DNA of 40,930 bases from an alpha proteobacterium SCGC AAA288-G21 (GCA_000513075.1 AZYC01000006.1:1-40930); one strand, 5' to 3'. Counted from the first letter of the stretch, positions 1 to 9,803 are shown. Made by a program: numbers and translations. Notes: a model not told the origin generated them from the letters alone.

Positions 1-2
1 AC

Positions 3-1250
3 AAAAAAGTTGGAAAAATTGTTTTTTTATTATCTTTTTTAAATCCAATTTTTTTTGGTCATATGTCATTTAATCCCAAAGATCCGATGATTGCATTTTC
101 TCACGTTTGGGCTACATATTTTATAATTAGATATCTTCAAACACAGCAAATTAATGCTAAAAGAAAATACTTTTCAACATTAATAGGGTTAGCAATAGGC
201 TTTGGTGTAGGAGTTAGAGTTATATTTATTGGTTACTTAATACCAGTATTAATACTAGCCATCTTAGATATCTTTTTTCTAAAAAAAATAATAAATAAAA
301 AATTTTCATTAATTAAATTCTTTAAAGATTTATTTAAGATTCTCTTAATAGCTTACGCAATGATGATAATTTGCTGGCCTGATGTACATGCTAATATTTT
401 TACTTTACCATTTAAATTAACTCTTGATTCTTTGAATGATTTATCTCTGGGAACCAACATGGGTTTATTTAATGGAGACTTTTATAGAACAAATGAAACC
501 CCCAAAACATATTTAATTATTAATTTGTTTTATAAGCTTCCAGAATTTATATTACTTAGCTACATAATTTTTGCTTATCTTTTTTTTAATGATAAAAATT
601 TTTTTTTAACTCATTTTAAATTTGTTAAAACAAAATTGTCTTATTTATTATTTATTATCGTTTTTCCCATTGTAATGGCTTCTTTAATGGCATTAAGAAT
701 TTATGATGGACTTAGACACTTTTTGTTTTTAATGCCTTATTTAAGCATAATTCCAGGAGTGGCTATATATTATCTAATTTATAATATAAAACTCAATATC
801 CATAAATTTTATCTGACATCAATTCTAGTATTATTCATTTACTATTTGTTTAATTTTTTTTCCTTAACTCCTTATCAATATACATATTTAAACATATTAA
901 ATGGAAATTTCTCAGATGCATCAAAAAGGTTTGAAAACGATTATTGGGGAGTTTCACTTAAAGAACTAGTAAGTAAAATTGAAATGAGTAAACGTTTCAA
1001 ATCAAATAATTACTTTAAAATCGCTTATTGTGGAATTAATAACGATACAATAAACTATCATCTTAAGAGAATTAAAAATTTTAAATATATAGAAACTCCT
1101 AATGATGAAGATTTTGACTATATCATAATGACAAATAGACTTAGCGGAAAAGATCAAACATGTTTTGACTCATACAAAGGCAAAGATATTTTATTTGTGA
1201 AAAGAAATGGATTAATTTTATCAAGAATTAAACAAAATACGGGCTCTTAG
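3..1250 (+). CDS. Membrane glycosyltransferase (GT39/ArnT-like), 5'-truncated by the window edge
   Basis: ORF 63-1250 continues in frame upstream to base 3 without a stop (KKVGKIVFLLSFLNPIFFGHM...); multi-TM hydrophobic protein. Confidence 0.7.
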   Translation, partial: KKVGKIVFLLSFLNPIFFGHMSFNPKDPMIAFSHVWATYFIIRYLQTQQINAKRKYFSTLIGLAIGFGVGVRVIFIGYLIPVLILAILDIFFLKKIINKKFSLIKFFKDLFKILLIAYAMMIICWPDVHANIFTLPFKLTLDSLNDLSLGTNMGLFNGDFYRTNETPKTYLIINLFYKLPEFILLSYIIFAYLFFNDKNFFLTHFKFVKTKLSYLLFIIVFPIVMASLMALRIYDGLRHFLFLMPYLSIIPGVAIYYLIYNIKLNIHKFYLTSILVLFIYYLFNFFSLTPYQYTYLNILNGNFSDASKRFENDYWGVSLKELVSKIEMSKRFKSNNYFKIAYCGINNDTINYHLKRIKNFKYIETPNDEDFDYIIMTNRLSGKDQTCFDSYKGKDILFVKRNGLILSRIKQNTGS

Positions 1251-1271
1251 CTCAATTGGATAGGGCAACTG
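1242..1271 (+). other. 5' tRNA remnant (acceptor strand + D-arm), no 3' half found
   Basis: GGGCTCTTAGCTCAATTGGATAGGGCAACT matches the usual tRNA 5' pattern; downstream sequence has no anticodon or T-arm. Confidence 0.6.
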
Positions 1272-1500
1272 TAGTAACAATTTTTTTTCATAAATAATTT
1301 ATTATGCTTTGATTCTTGTGATCAAAATTCTCTGCAAAGCACCATTCTCTTTTTCCAGAATATCTTAAGCTTTCCAGTTACTCTTTCTTGAACTCAATTA
1401 ATTAATTTCTTTAATTTAATGATAAAATATAGCTTGTTTTGTATTTTTATATATTTTGTTTTAAGTATACTTAATCTATTAATAATGGACATAAATACAA

Positions 1501-3621
1501 ATGAAGAAACTTAAAGTTCTTTTGGCAGACCCAAGGCATAAAACAGTTGGTGCACATTCGTACTTTGTGCCAATTGGTATTGGATATATAGGTTCAAACT
1601 TGCTTAAACAATTTAAAGGACAAATTGATTTAAAACTATTTGTCGATGCTGAAGAAATTTTTGAATCATTAGAAAATTGGAAACCAGATGTTATTGGAAT
1701 TTCGAATTATATTTGGAATCCTGATCTTTCCAAATTTATTTGCGAATATGCAAAAAAAATTAACCCAAATGTATTAACTGTTTTAGGTGGTCCAGAATTT
1801 CCCGCAGGAACTGGTGCAACAAAAATTGAGGATAATGAAAAAGATAAAACTTACAGCAAATGTTTTAAGTATTTGTCTGAAAGACCATACGTAGATTACT
1901 TTGCTTATTCTGATGGTGAAATTTCTTTTTTAGAAATTGTTAAAATTTTTATAGAAAATAATTGTTTAACTAAAGAAATGATTGATAAAGACAAACCAAT
2001 AAAAGGTTGCGTCAGTCTAAAAAAAAATATGAAAGGCCTACATATTGGTGATTATATGCCAAGGATAGGAATGTTCGGTTCTGTAAAAACTGAGGGTAGA
2101 GATGTGATTCCATCTCCCTACACTACTGGACTACTTGATAAATTTTTAGATGGATCTTTCACGCCTGCATTTGAAACATCAAGAGGATGTCCTTTTTTAT
2201 GCACATTTTGTGATCAAGGATTAGACGCTACTAAGATTACAACTTTTAGTGTTGATAGAATGGCTGAAGAAATTGAGTATGTAGCAAAAAAACTGCATGA
2301 CCTCGAAGGTACAAAAGCAATAATGATGTTTGACTCCAATTGGGGAATTTTTGAAAAGGATGTTAAGCTATCGCACGAAATATTAAAAGTTATGGATAAA
2401 TATGATTATCCACAATACATTGAATGCTTAACTCCAAAAAGCAACTGGAACAATATAATAAAAATAAATGACAAACTAAAAAATAGGGTGTCCCTCAGTT
2501 TGTCTATGCAGTCATTGAATTTAGAAACACTTGATGGAATAAAAAGAAGAAATTGGACTAAGGAAGAATATATAGAATATTTAAGAAAGCTTGAAGAAAG
2601 AGAAAAAATTGCATCCTGTGAAATCATTATACCTTTGCCAAATGAAACTGAAAAAACATACTTTGATGGAATAAAATTTTTGATGGATAATGGTGTGCAA
2701 ACAATGACTTACTCACTAATGATGTTATGTGGTGCTGAACTAGGGAGAGATAAAGCAATAAAAGATTATGAGTTAAGAGACAAGTGGAGAATATTACCAA
2801 AACAGTTTGGTGAATATAGAGGAAAAAAAATATTTGAAATAGAGCAAATTTGTGTTGGTACAAGAACAATGGATTACCAGGGTTATTTGAACTGTAGAAA
2901 TTATGGTTTCATAGCAAAATTAATGGGTCTTTCTTTATTAAAACCTATCAGTACATTAACAAAAAAAATTGGAATATCTTGGTTTGATTTTTCTATAGCT
3001 GTTAAAAATAAAATTAATGATAAAAATTACAAAGGCAGATTAAAAGAACTAATCGATAATTTTTGCAAAGAATCCCACGAAGAACTTTTTGAAACAAAAG
3101 AAGAAGCTATGAAATTTTATTCGAAAGATAAAAATTATAAGTTATTAATAAATGGAGATGTTGGAGAAAATTTAATGCAAAAATATACAGCAAGAGGAGC
3201 ACTAATTTTAGATGATATAATTTCAACTTTATTTGATGTTATTAGGAATGATTTTCCTCATAAATTTAATGAAGAGACTAGAATGGTATTAGACTCCGCA
3301 GAAAATTGGTTAAAAAATTTATACTTAATTAATAAAATAAATTTAAATAATAATGGATCATCAAAGAAGGAAAATGATGAATTAACAATGGATTTTGATT
3401 TTCCTGCTTGGTTACAAGATTATAAGCAGCCACTAGAAAAGTTTAAAAAAAATTCAACTTATAAATTTAGCTTAGACTTAAAAAAGATAAATGATATACG
3501 AGCTGAAATTGACTCCATCCTATTAGGTGGAAAAGATAAAAACAGAGCATTTGCTAGATTTCTTGAAAGAAGAATTTTTGATGCTAATTTTTTTAGAAAA
3601 GAATTTCAGAAATTGCATTAA
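1501..3621 (+). CDS. B12-binding-domain radical SAM protein
   Basis: 706 aa; N-terminal B12-binding-like fold, CxxxCxxC motif in SRGCPFLCTFCDQG. Confidence 0.85.
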   Translation: MKKLKVLLADPRHKTVGAHSYFVPIGIGYIGSNLLKQFKGQIDLKLFVDAEEIFESLENWKPDVIGISNYIWNPDLSKFICEYAKKINPNVLTVLGGPEFPAGTGATKIEDNEKDKTYSKCFKYLSERPYVDYFAYSDGEISFLEIVKIFIENNCLTKEMIDKDKPIKGCVSLKKNMKGLHIGDYMPRIGMFGSVKTEGRDVIPSPYTTGLLDKFLDGSFTPAFETSRGCPFLCTFCDQGLDATKITTFSVDRMAEEIEYVAKKLHDLEGTKAIMMFDSNWGIFEKDVKLSHEILKVMDKYDYPQYIECLTPKSNWNNIIKINDKLKNRVSLSLSMQSLNLETLDGIKRRNWTKEEYIEYLRKLEEREKIASCEIIIPLPNETEKTYFDGIKFLMDNGVQTMTYSLMMLCGAELGRDKAIKDYELRDKWRILPKQFGEYRGKKIFEIEQICVGTRTMDYQGYLNCRNYGFIAKLMGLSLLKPISTLTKKIGISWFDFSIAVKNKINDKNYKGRLKELIDNFCKESHEELFETKEEAMKFYSKDKNYKLLINGDVGENLMQKYTARGALILDDIISTLFDVIRNDFPHKFNEETRMVLDSAENWLKNLYLINKINLNNNGSSKKENDELTMDFDFPAWLQDYKQPLEKFKKNSTYKFSLDLKKINDIRAEIDSILLGGKDKNRAFARFLERRIFDANFFRKEFQKLH

Positions 3622-3843
3622 TTACTGATGATATGAAGTGTAAAGCTTTTCCAGTAAAAAAAATCTTAGCTTACTCTCAATGTAGATATAGTTCGCCCTC
3701 TGGTCTTTTGATCCAGTAACATAGAAATTATGTTAAAGTGTTTTGGAGAATTATAATCTCTATAGGTATATATTAGAAAATAACATTTAAAAATTAAAGA
3801 TTTTTTTAAAAACAAACCTTTATACTAATATAGACTTAATTAT

Positions 3844-5157
3844 TTAATTCATTCTAGAAAAAGAACTTTTACCTAATTCTTTCTTGCTAATTTTAATTTG
3901 TGAATATTTTTTTGTTTGATCAACAGATATTTTTTTAAAAATTTTTTCAAGTTCTTTAAAATAAATTTTTAAATTTTTTTGGTTATGTGCAGTACTAAGA
4001 TATATTGAATTTGTAGCTAAGATATTTTTTTTAAGCATCTCCCTAGTAAGAAAAGTTAAATAAAAATGATGTTTTTTATTAAATGTAAAATTTGGCATAG
4101 CATCTAACCCTGAAATGTTAATTGGGATATTATATTTTTTTGATATTTTTAACCAAAAAATTTTAATCTTTTTTCCAAGTTTTGTAATATAGTTAAAAGA
4201 TTTAGTATTTTCCATGATTTCAAGAGTTTTAAGGGCTGCAGCAAATCCTATTCTATCACTCCAAAAAGTGCTGCTGATAAAACTATTATTAGCAAATTTC
4301 ATAAATCTTGATCTACCTATAACAGCAGTTATAGGGTAACCATTACCCAAAGCCTTTCCAAACATTGCTAAATCAGGGTTTACTTTGTACTTAAGATGCA
4401 ATCCACCTAGCGTTTCCCTGAAGCCAGAGCTGCATTCATCAAAAATTAATATAATCTTTTTTTTTGTGCATTCTTTTCTAATTAAATTAAGAAAATTATT
4501 TTTAGGCCCATAATTTCTTGATACTTCCATCATAACAGTACCAATATTTTTTTTTTTAATAATTGATTTAAATTGATCAAAATTATTATATTCGAAAGTG
4601 TGAACAGTATCTATTAATTTTTTACAAACACCTTGTGTATCAACATCTTTTATTAAATGTTGATCTAAATTATTTTTCTTTTTTAAATTTGCAGCTTGAT
4701 ACCAGTCATGCCAACCATGATAACCGCAAATGGCAATGTTATCTTTATTTGTTACGGCTCTTGATATCCTGATTGCTATAGCATTTGCCTCTCCTCCTGT
4801 TTTTGCAAATTTTACCGCTTCAGCCCATTTATGAAGTTTTAAAATTTTATTTGCTAATTGAACTTCTTCGTAGCAATTTAGAGATGACATATTACCTTGC
4901 GAAATAATTTTTTTAATATAACGATCAATTTTTTCATTTGAATAACCGAGCAAATTTGTCCCCACACCCATTAATGAAAAATCATAATATAATTTATTAT
5001 TTAGATCCCATATTTTGCAACCTTTCGATTTTTTGAAATAGGTTGGCCACTTGTTGGGCGCAAATAACTCGGGTCTTTTAGAAATTAAAGAATTACCTCC
5101 AGGAATAATTTTTTTTGAATATTTCCAAAGTTTTAATTGATTGATTTGTTTTATCAT
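3844..5157 (-). CDS. Class III aminotransferase (glutamate-1-semialdehyde aminomutase-like)
   Basis: 437 aa; IPGGNSL start, FDECSSGFRE..., MFGKALGNGYPITAVIGR PLP-lysine motif. Confidence 0.85.
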   Translation of the reverse strand: MIKQINQLKLWKYSKKIIPGGNSLISKRPELFAPNKWPTYFKKSKGCKIWDLNNKLYYDFSLMGVGTNLLGYSNEKIDRYIKKIISQGNMSSLNCYEEVQLANKILKLHKWAEAVKFAKTGGEANAIAIRISRAVTNKDNIAICGYHGWHDWYQAANLKKKNNLDQHLIKDVDTQGVCKKLIDTVHTFEYNNFDQFKSIIKKKNIGTVMMEVSRNYGPKNNFLNLIRKECTKKKIILIFDECSSGFRETLGGLHLKYKVNPDLAMFGKALGNGYPITAVIGRSRFMKFANNSFISSTFWSDRIGFAAALKTLEIMENTKSFNYITKLGKKIKIFWLKISKKYNIPINISGLDAMPNFTFNKKHHFYLTFLTREMLKKNILATNSIYLSTAHNQKNLKIYFKELEKIFKKISVDQTKKYSQIKISKKELGKSSFSRMN

Positions 5158-6017
5158 ATATTTGAATTTGTAAAACCAAAAACCTGGTCAATGTTTTTTG
5201 AATGAGAATATGATTTCTTTATTAAAATTAAATCTTTTTTATTTAAAAACTTAAATTTTTTTAAACTTAAGTAGTGATTATAACTATTCAATCCAACTAC
5301 GACCTTATTAATCATTTTATTGCTATATACCCAAGAATAACTTAGCTCAGCTAAGCTAATTTTGTTTTTTTTTAAAATCTTCATTATTATAGTTGAAAAA
5401 TTTTTCGATACTTTAAATTTATTAAAAACATATGAAGGTTTTTTAAACAAAAAACCCTGAAGAAAAACTGATCTAGCTTCTAATTTTATTTTATTTTTTT
5501 TAACTAAATTAATAAAATTTTGATTAAATAAAAATCTTTGATCTAATATATTAAGAGGTATTTGAAATGTTGAGATACTTTTATCCACTTTTTTTAAATA
5601 TTTTAAATCATTATAATATAGTGATATTCCTACGTCTTTTATTTTATAAATTTTGCAAAATTTAATTATACGTGATCTAAATTTTTTATCTATGTAATCT
5701 TCTAGGCTATGGAACATTACACATTCTGGAACATTTTTGAGATTATAAATTGATTTTTCTAAATCAAAACTTTTTTTATTAAATTTTGTGGTAATTTTGA
5801 AATTTGTCCTCTTTGAGAATTTACCTATAATATTCTCAGCATTTCCATAGTCCTGGGCTGTGTCAAAATTTAAAATTTGATCTTTTTTAGCTGATGAAAA
5901 AATCTTTTTTATATCATTAAAAATTATTTTTTTTTTGTTAGTAGCTCCATATTTGCTTCCAAATTGGGCTGTACCTATTGACACTTTTTTAAATTTCTTT
6001 TTACCTTTTTTTAGCAT
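5154..6017 (-). CDS. Aldo/keto reductase family protein
   Basis: 287 aa; IGTAQFGSKYG..., FDTAQDYGNAE...; 4-nt overlap with the downstream aminotransferase. Confidence 0.8.
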   Translation of the reverse strand: MLKKGKKKFKKVSIGTAQFGSKYGATNKKKIIFNDIKKIFSSAKKDQILNFDTAQDYGNAENIIGKFSKRTNFKITTKFNKKSFDLEKSIYNLKNVPECVMFHSLEDYIDKKFRSRIIKFCKIYKIKDVGISLYYNDLKYLKKVDKSISTFQIPLNILDQRFLFNQNFINLVKKNKIKLEARSVFLQGFLFKKPSYVFNKFKVSKNFSTIIMKILKKNKISLAELSYSWVYSNKMINKVVVGLNSYNHYLSLKKFKFLNKKDLILIKKSYSHSKNIDQVFGFTNSNI

Positions 6018-6705
6018 CGATTCTATTTCTATGTCTAAAAATACTTTCTGCTAATTTAAAATCTTCAATATAGTCAATATCTATAGCGTTGTGTTTATCA
6101 ACTATATATCCATATTCATTTTTATTTTTATTTAAAAATTCTTTTACATTTATCCAATAAAATTGACCAGCATCATAATAATGTTTAGTAACATTTTTGC
6201 TGCTGATTTTTATATATTTTTCATACTTACTTTTTATTTTTTTTTCTTTATATAAAGACAACGCATGTTGTATTGGTGGACTAAAAATACTAACAGGGTA
6301 AAGTTTTGAGCATTTTTTTTTTTTAAATTCGTAAAAACTTTTTTTAATTATAGTTGGTGTAGATAAAACTGCTGTAGGGTAAATATATAAAATATACTTA
6401 TATTTATCGTAATTTTTATCAAAATTTAAAAAATGTTTAATTACATCGTTATCACTTGCTATATCATTTGAAATTTTTTTGGGACGTAAAAATGGAACTT
6501 TTACGTTGTATTTTTTTACTAAATTTGCATATCGTCTTGAATCAGTAGTAAGTATAATTTGTTTGATTGTATTTATTTTTTTAACATTTTTTATAACCCA
6601 TTCAATTATTGGTTTTCCGCAAAATGATTTAATATTTTTATTTTTAATTCTTTTAGAGCCGCTTCTTGCAGGTATTAAACAAACTATTGATTTATTTATT
6701 TTCAT
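6001..6705 (-). CDS. Acylneuraminate/CMP-sugar cytidylyltransferase family
   Basis: 234 aa; CLIPARSGSKRIKNKNIKSFCGKPIIEW motif; overlaps the AKR gene by 17 nt. Confidence 0.85.
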   Translation of the reverse strand: MKINKSIVCLIPARSGSKRIKNKNIKSFCGKPIIEWVIKNVKKINTIKQIILTTDSRRYANLVKKYNVKVPFLRPKKISNDIASDNDVIKHFLNFDKNYDKYKYILYIYPTAVLSTPTIIKKSFYEFKKKKCSKLYPVSIFSPPIQHALSLYKEKKIKSKYEKYIKISSKNVTKHYYDAGQFYWINVKEFLNKNKNEYGYIVDKHNAIDIDYIEDFKLAESIFRHRNRIDAKKR

Positions 6706-6877
6706 AAAAATTATTTTAGATATTTCTAATATACTAAAAAATATATATTTTTTTCGTAATTAAACATCATTAAATTTTTTTTAAATTATGAATTTCTGCA
6801 ATTTTATGCCCTATGATCATGGTACTATTGAAATTTCAAACTTTTACAGAAAAAATATTGACGTAAATTAAGGAATA

Positions 6878-7957
6878 ATGATAGAAAGTCATGGGCACCT
6901 GATAACAGTACGCTCCTTTAAAATTAGAATATTTATACTTGTGATAAAAGATAATAAATTTTTTATAAAAAACTTAAAAACAATAATTTTTTTAGGTCAA
7001 TCAGATAATTTTAAAGATTTATTAAAGATAAATCAAAAATTAGGTATAAAAACAATAATTATTACTTCGGAGCATCAAGCAAAATTAATTAATAAAAAAG
7101 AAATAAATTATTTAATTTTCAATAAATTAGATGAAGATTTTAAAAAATTTATTAATAAAAAAACTAACATTGATGAAACACTATTTATCAGTTTAGGTGC
7201 TAGATATATTTTTAAAAAAAATACTATTAATAAATTTTTTAAAGATCACTTGGTTAATTTTCATGGAACAAGATTACCGCTAGATGCTGGTGGTGGAAAT
7301 TGTTCATGGAAAATAATGAGAGAAGACAGAATAGATAATCAACTGTGTCATTTGATTGACGAAGGTATAGATACAGGACCTATACTTTTTAACAAAGCAT
7401 CTCTTGTTCCAAAAAATTGTTCAATTCCTATTGATTTTGAAATCTATATATTAAAAAAATTTTTAGAATTTTATAAAGAATTTTTAAAAAAATTAATTAA
7501 TAATTATAAATTTGAATTAAAACCACAAATCAATTATTTGGGAAGATATAACCCAAGATTGAATGCTGAAAAAGATGGATTAATAGACTGGAGTTTGGAT
7601 TCTTATGATTTAATTAATTTTATAAACGCTTTTGATGATCCTTTTAAAGGCGCTTCAACATATCTAAATAATGGAAATTTTGGAAAACTATTTTTAAAAA
7701 AAACTCATCTTCATGGAGGTGACAGTTCAAATCACCCATATATGTCTGGAATAGTATCTAGACATGATAAGGATTGGATTGTTGTATCTACATCTTCTAA
7801 ACACATGCTTCTAATTGAGCAGGTATTAGATGTGAAGGGAAGAAATATTTTAGAAAAAATAAAAGTTGGAGATAGATTTTTTACACCTCATAATGAACTA
7901 GAATTATCCAAAAAAAACAAAACAGTTTATAATTCAAAAGGTTTAAAAAAAAACTAA
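6878..7957 (+). CDS. Formyltransferase-domain protein (methionyl-tRNA formyltransferase-like fold; sugar formyltransferase candidate)
   Basis: NFHGTRLPLDAGGGNCSWKIM..., LIDEGIDTGPILF motifs. True start may be GTG ~6941 because the first ~20 codons overlap a repeat-like segment. Confidence 0.75.
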   Translation: MIESHGHLITVRSFKIRIFILVIKDNKFFIKNLKTIIFLGQSDNFKDLLKINQKLGIKTIIITSEHQAKLINKKEINYLIFNKLDEDFKKFINKKTNIDETLFISLGARYIFKKNTINKFFKDHLVNFHGTRLPLDAGGGNCSWKIMREDRIDNQLCHLIDEGIDTGPILFNKASLVPKNCSIPIDFEIYILKKFLEFYKEFLKKLINNYKFELKPQINYLGRYNPRLNAEKDGLIDWSLDSYDLINFINAFDDPFKGASTYLNNGNFGKLFLKKTHLHGGDSSNHPYMSGIVSRHDKDWIVVSTSSKHMLLIEQVLDVKGRNILEKIKVGDRFFTPHNELELSKKNKTVYNSKGLKKN

Positions 7958-8124
7958 AGTAATATCTCTTGTTCAAATAATTGCATCTATGGTAGCAACC
8001 AAGCTACAGTACATCACTTTTGCCTGGAGGAGACGAACAGCTGAAAAAACTACTGCGAGCCTTTTAAACTAAAAGACTATATTTAACTTGAAGAATTTAA
8101 CTTTTTATCTTATTTAATCATCAA

Positions 8125-8200
8125 GCCCTCATAGCTCAATTGGTAGAGCAACTGATTTGTAATCAGTAGGTTCGCGGTTCGAGTCCGTGTGAGGGCACCA
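8125..8200 (+). tRNA. tRNA-Thr (anticodon UGU), CCA encoded
   Basis: 76-nt cloverleaf: acceptor GCCCTCA/TGAGGGC, anticodon arm ACTGA-TTTGTAA-TCAGT, T-arm CGGTTCGAGTCCG, ends CCA. Confidence 0.95.
8154..8200 (+). repeat. Left copy of 47-nt direct repeat (3' part of tRNA-Thr)
   Basis: Identical to 9157-9203. Confidence 0.95.
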
Positions 8201-8489
8201 ATTCCTTAATAAAATCAACGAAAAGTTTTCTAACAAAATTAGAATTTAATAGGTTTGGAAACATTGAATGAGCTCAGGATGCGCACAGATATCCCGCCCC
8301 TGGCTTCGGGTGCTTGGTTAAGGACATATGACAACAGAACGCCCAAGAATTAAGGATAAGTTTATCTGAGTTAGTTAAGACCTGCGACAACTTATAGCCC
8401 AATAATGTTTGCTACATCATTAATTTTTGTTTTTATTATTAAAAAATAGATTAATACATCATAAATATTACAAATTAAGAAAAAATATC

Positions 8490-8942
8490 ATGAAAGCATA
8501 TAAAGTTATTAAATCTAATATTCATCGCAAAGGTCTTTGCGCTACGCGTAATATAAAAAGTGGTAAAAGAATAATTGAATATAGAGGAAAAAAAATTACC
8601 CACAAGCAGGCAGATGAAGATACTAAGTATGGATATGATATTACTTATTTATTTACAATTGATAAAAAATATCTTTTAGATGGAGATTTTGAATTTAATA
8701 AAGCTCGACTAATAAATCATTCATGTAATCCTAATTGTGAAGTTCTTGATGAAAGTAAATCAAAAATATGGATCACCGCAATAAGAAATATAAAAAAAAA
8801 TGAAGAATTATCTTATGATTATGGATTTAGTTTTGATTGTAACTATAAAGATCATATATGTAAGTGTGGATCGAAAAATTGTGTTGGTTTTATTATTAGA
8901 GAAGGCTCTCGATGGCGACTGAAGAAACAAAATAATATTTAA
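8490..8942 (+). CDS. SET-domain protein (lysine methyltransferase-like) with post-SET-like Cys motif
   Basis: ATG at 8490 within ORF 8427-8942; RLINHSCNPNCE, ELSYDYGF, CKCGSKNCVGFI. Confidence 0.85.
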   Translation: MKAYKVIKSNIHRKGLCATRNIKSGKRIIEYRGKKITHKQADEDTKYGYDITYLFTIDKKYLLDGDFEFNKARLINHSCNPNCEVLDESKSKIWITAIRNIKKNEELSYDYGFSFDCNYKDHICKCGSKNCVGFIIREGSRWRLKKQNNI

Positions 8943-8986
8943 TTTTTTTTATATATAAACCACAAGCAGGCATTAACAATACCTAA

Positions 8987-9028
8987 TCACAACAAACTCT
9001 GAACCAAGATCCCTAAAAGTTTTTTCAT
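8987..9028 (-). repeat. Copy 1 of signal-peptide-coding module (decayed: MKKLLGILVQSLL*)
   Basis: Reverse complement ATGAAAAAACTTTTAGGGATCTTGGTTCAGAGTTTGTTGTGA. Confidence 0.85.
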
Positions 9029-9156
9029 CCCATCTAATCTATCAATAATTAAATTTATTGTCTTTGATCTGTGGTCCATGGAATAATGTCCTTGACCAAT
9101 GACTCTACTATCATTTAGAATCAAGGATTATTTAAGATGATATGTCCGCAACGACA

Positions 9157-9203
9157 GATTTGTAATCAGTAGGTTCGCGGTTCGAGTCCGTGTGAGGGCA
9201 CCA
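9157..9203 (+). repeat. Right copy of 47-nt direct repeat (3' half of tRNA-Thr, partial tRNA)
   Basis: GATTTGTAATCAGTAGGTTCGCGGTTCGAGTCCGTGTGAGGGCACCA, no 5' half upstream. Confidence 0.95.
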
Positions 9204-9320
9204 GTAATAGCAGTGTTTATTTACTTTTCTAAAATTTAACTTTGTAAAATCATAAGATCATTAGGCTTATAGAACCTATACATTGAACCATGCTTTGTGA
9301 TTGAAATTAGATATAATTTA

Positions 9321-9749
9321 TCACTTTTCAATCTTTTTACACTTTTCTTTTCTTTTTCTTTTTTTTGTTTCATCCATCCAAAAAAATTCACTGGTGTAAA
9401 CAAATTTTTTAAAATCAGTGACCGATGTGGATGATCTAACAAAACCAATATTACCATTTTTCTTTAAAAATTCTCCTTTTCCAACCATGCAAATACCTTT
9501 TAAATCACTTATGATTAATTCTCGATTTTTTGCGGAAACAAACCAATTTTTGTTGTCTTCTGTTTTTTTTCCAGGGCACCATCCAACCCATTTTGGTTTA
9601 CCTTTCTTCTTTGTAGATAAAATAATGTTACCTGAATCTTGAATAATATATTTATATTTTTTAAATTTACACTTCATGATGATTTCTTTCGCATTAACAC
9701 TTGTGATGAAGAAAATTAGAAAGATGAATGAAAATAATTTTTTAATCAT
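9321..9749 (-). CDS. Small secreted/periplasmic protein of unknown function (may be frameshifted; alternative C-terminus to 9236)
   Basis: 142 aa with signal peptide MIKKLFSFIFLIFFITSVNA; ORF 9236-9457 in the +1 frame continues the C-terminus past an A8 tract. Confidence 0.55.
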   Translation of the reverse strand: MIKKLFSFIFLIFFITSVNAKEIIMKCKFKKYKYIIQDSGNIILSTKKKGKPKWVGWCPGKKTEDNKNWFVSAKNRELIISDLKGICMVGKGEFLKKNGNIGFVRSSTSVTDFKKFVYTSEFFWMDETKKRKRKEKCKKIEK

Positions 9750-9803
9750 ATAAAATTATTACAAAAATATTTTTTTAGATCTTAATTTGGTAAATTTAAT
9801 AAA

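Larger units (their letters stand above)
8154..9203. mobile_element. Putative tRNA-bounded mini integrative element/satellite carrying a SET-domain gene, no integrase
   Basis: 47-nt exact direct repeat of the tRNA-Thr 3' half at both ends, 1003-bp period; only convincing gene inside is the SET protein. Confidence 0.7.

Noticed and set aside
2406-2869. Minus-strand ORFs 2406-2627 and 2627-2869
   Set aside because: Antisense to a well-supported radical SAM CDS; low-complexity hydrophobic translations.
3685-3725. tRNA-Gln-like anticodon arm (CTCTGGTCTTTTGATCCAG)
   Set aside because: Stem is imperfect and flanks lack acceptor/T-arm sequence; too weak to call a tRNA remnant.
8600-8972. 12-bp repeat CACAAGCAGGCA in the SET gene and downstream
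   Set aside because: Short, two copies only; could be chance.
9157-9203. Second tRNA-Thr gene
   Set aside because: Only the 3' half is present; no acceptor 5' strand or D-arm upstream, so not a functional tRNA.
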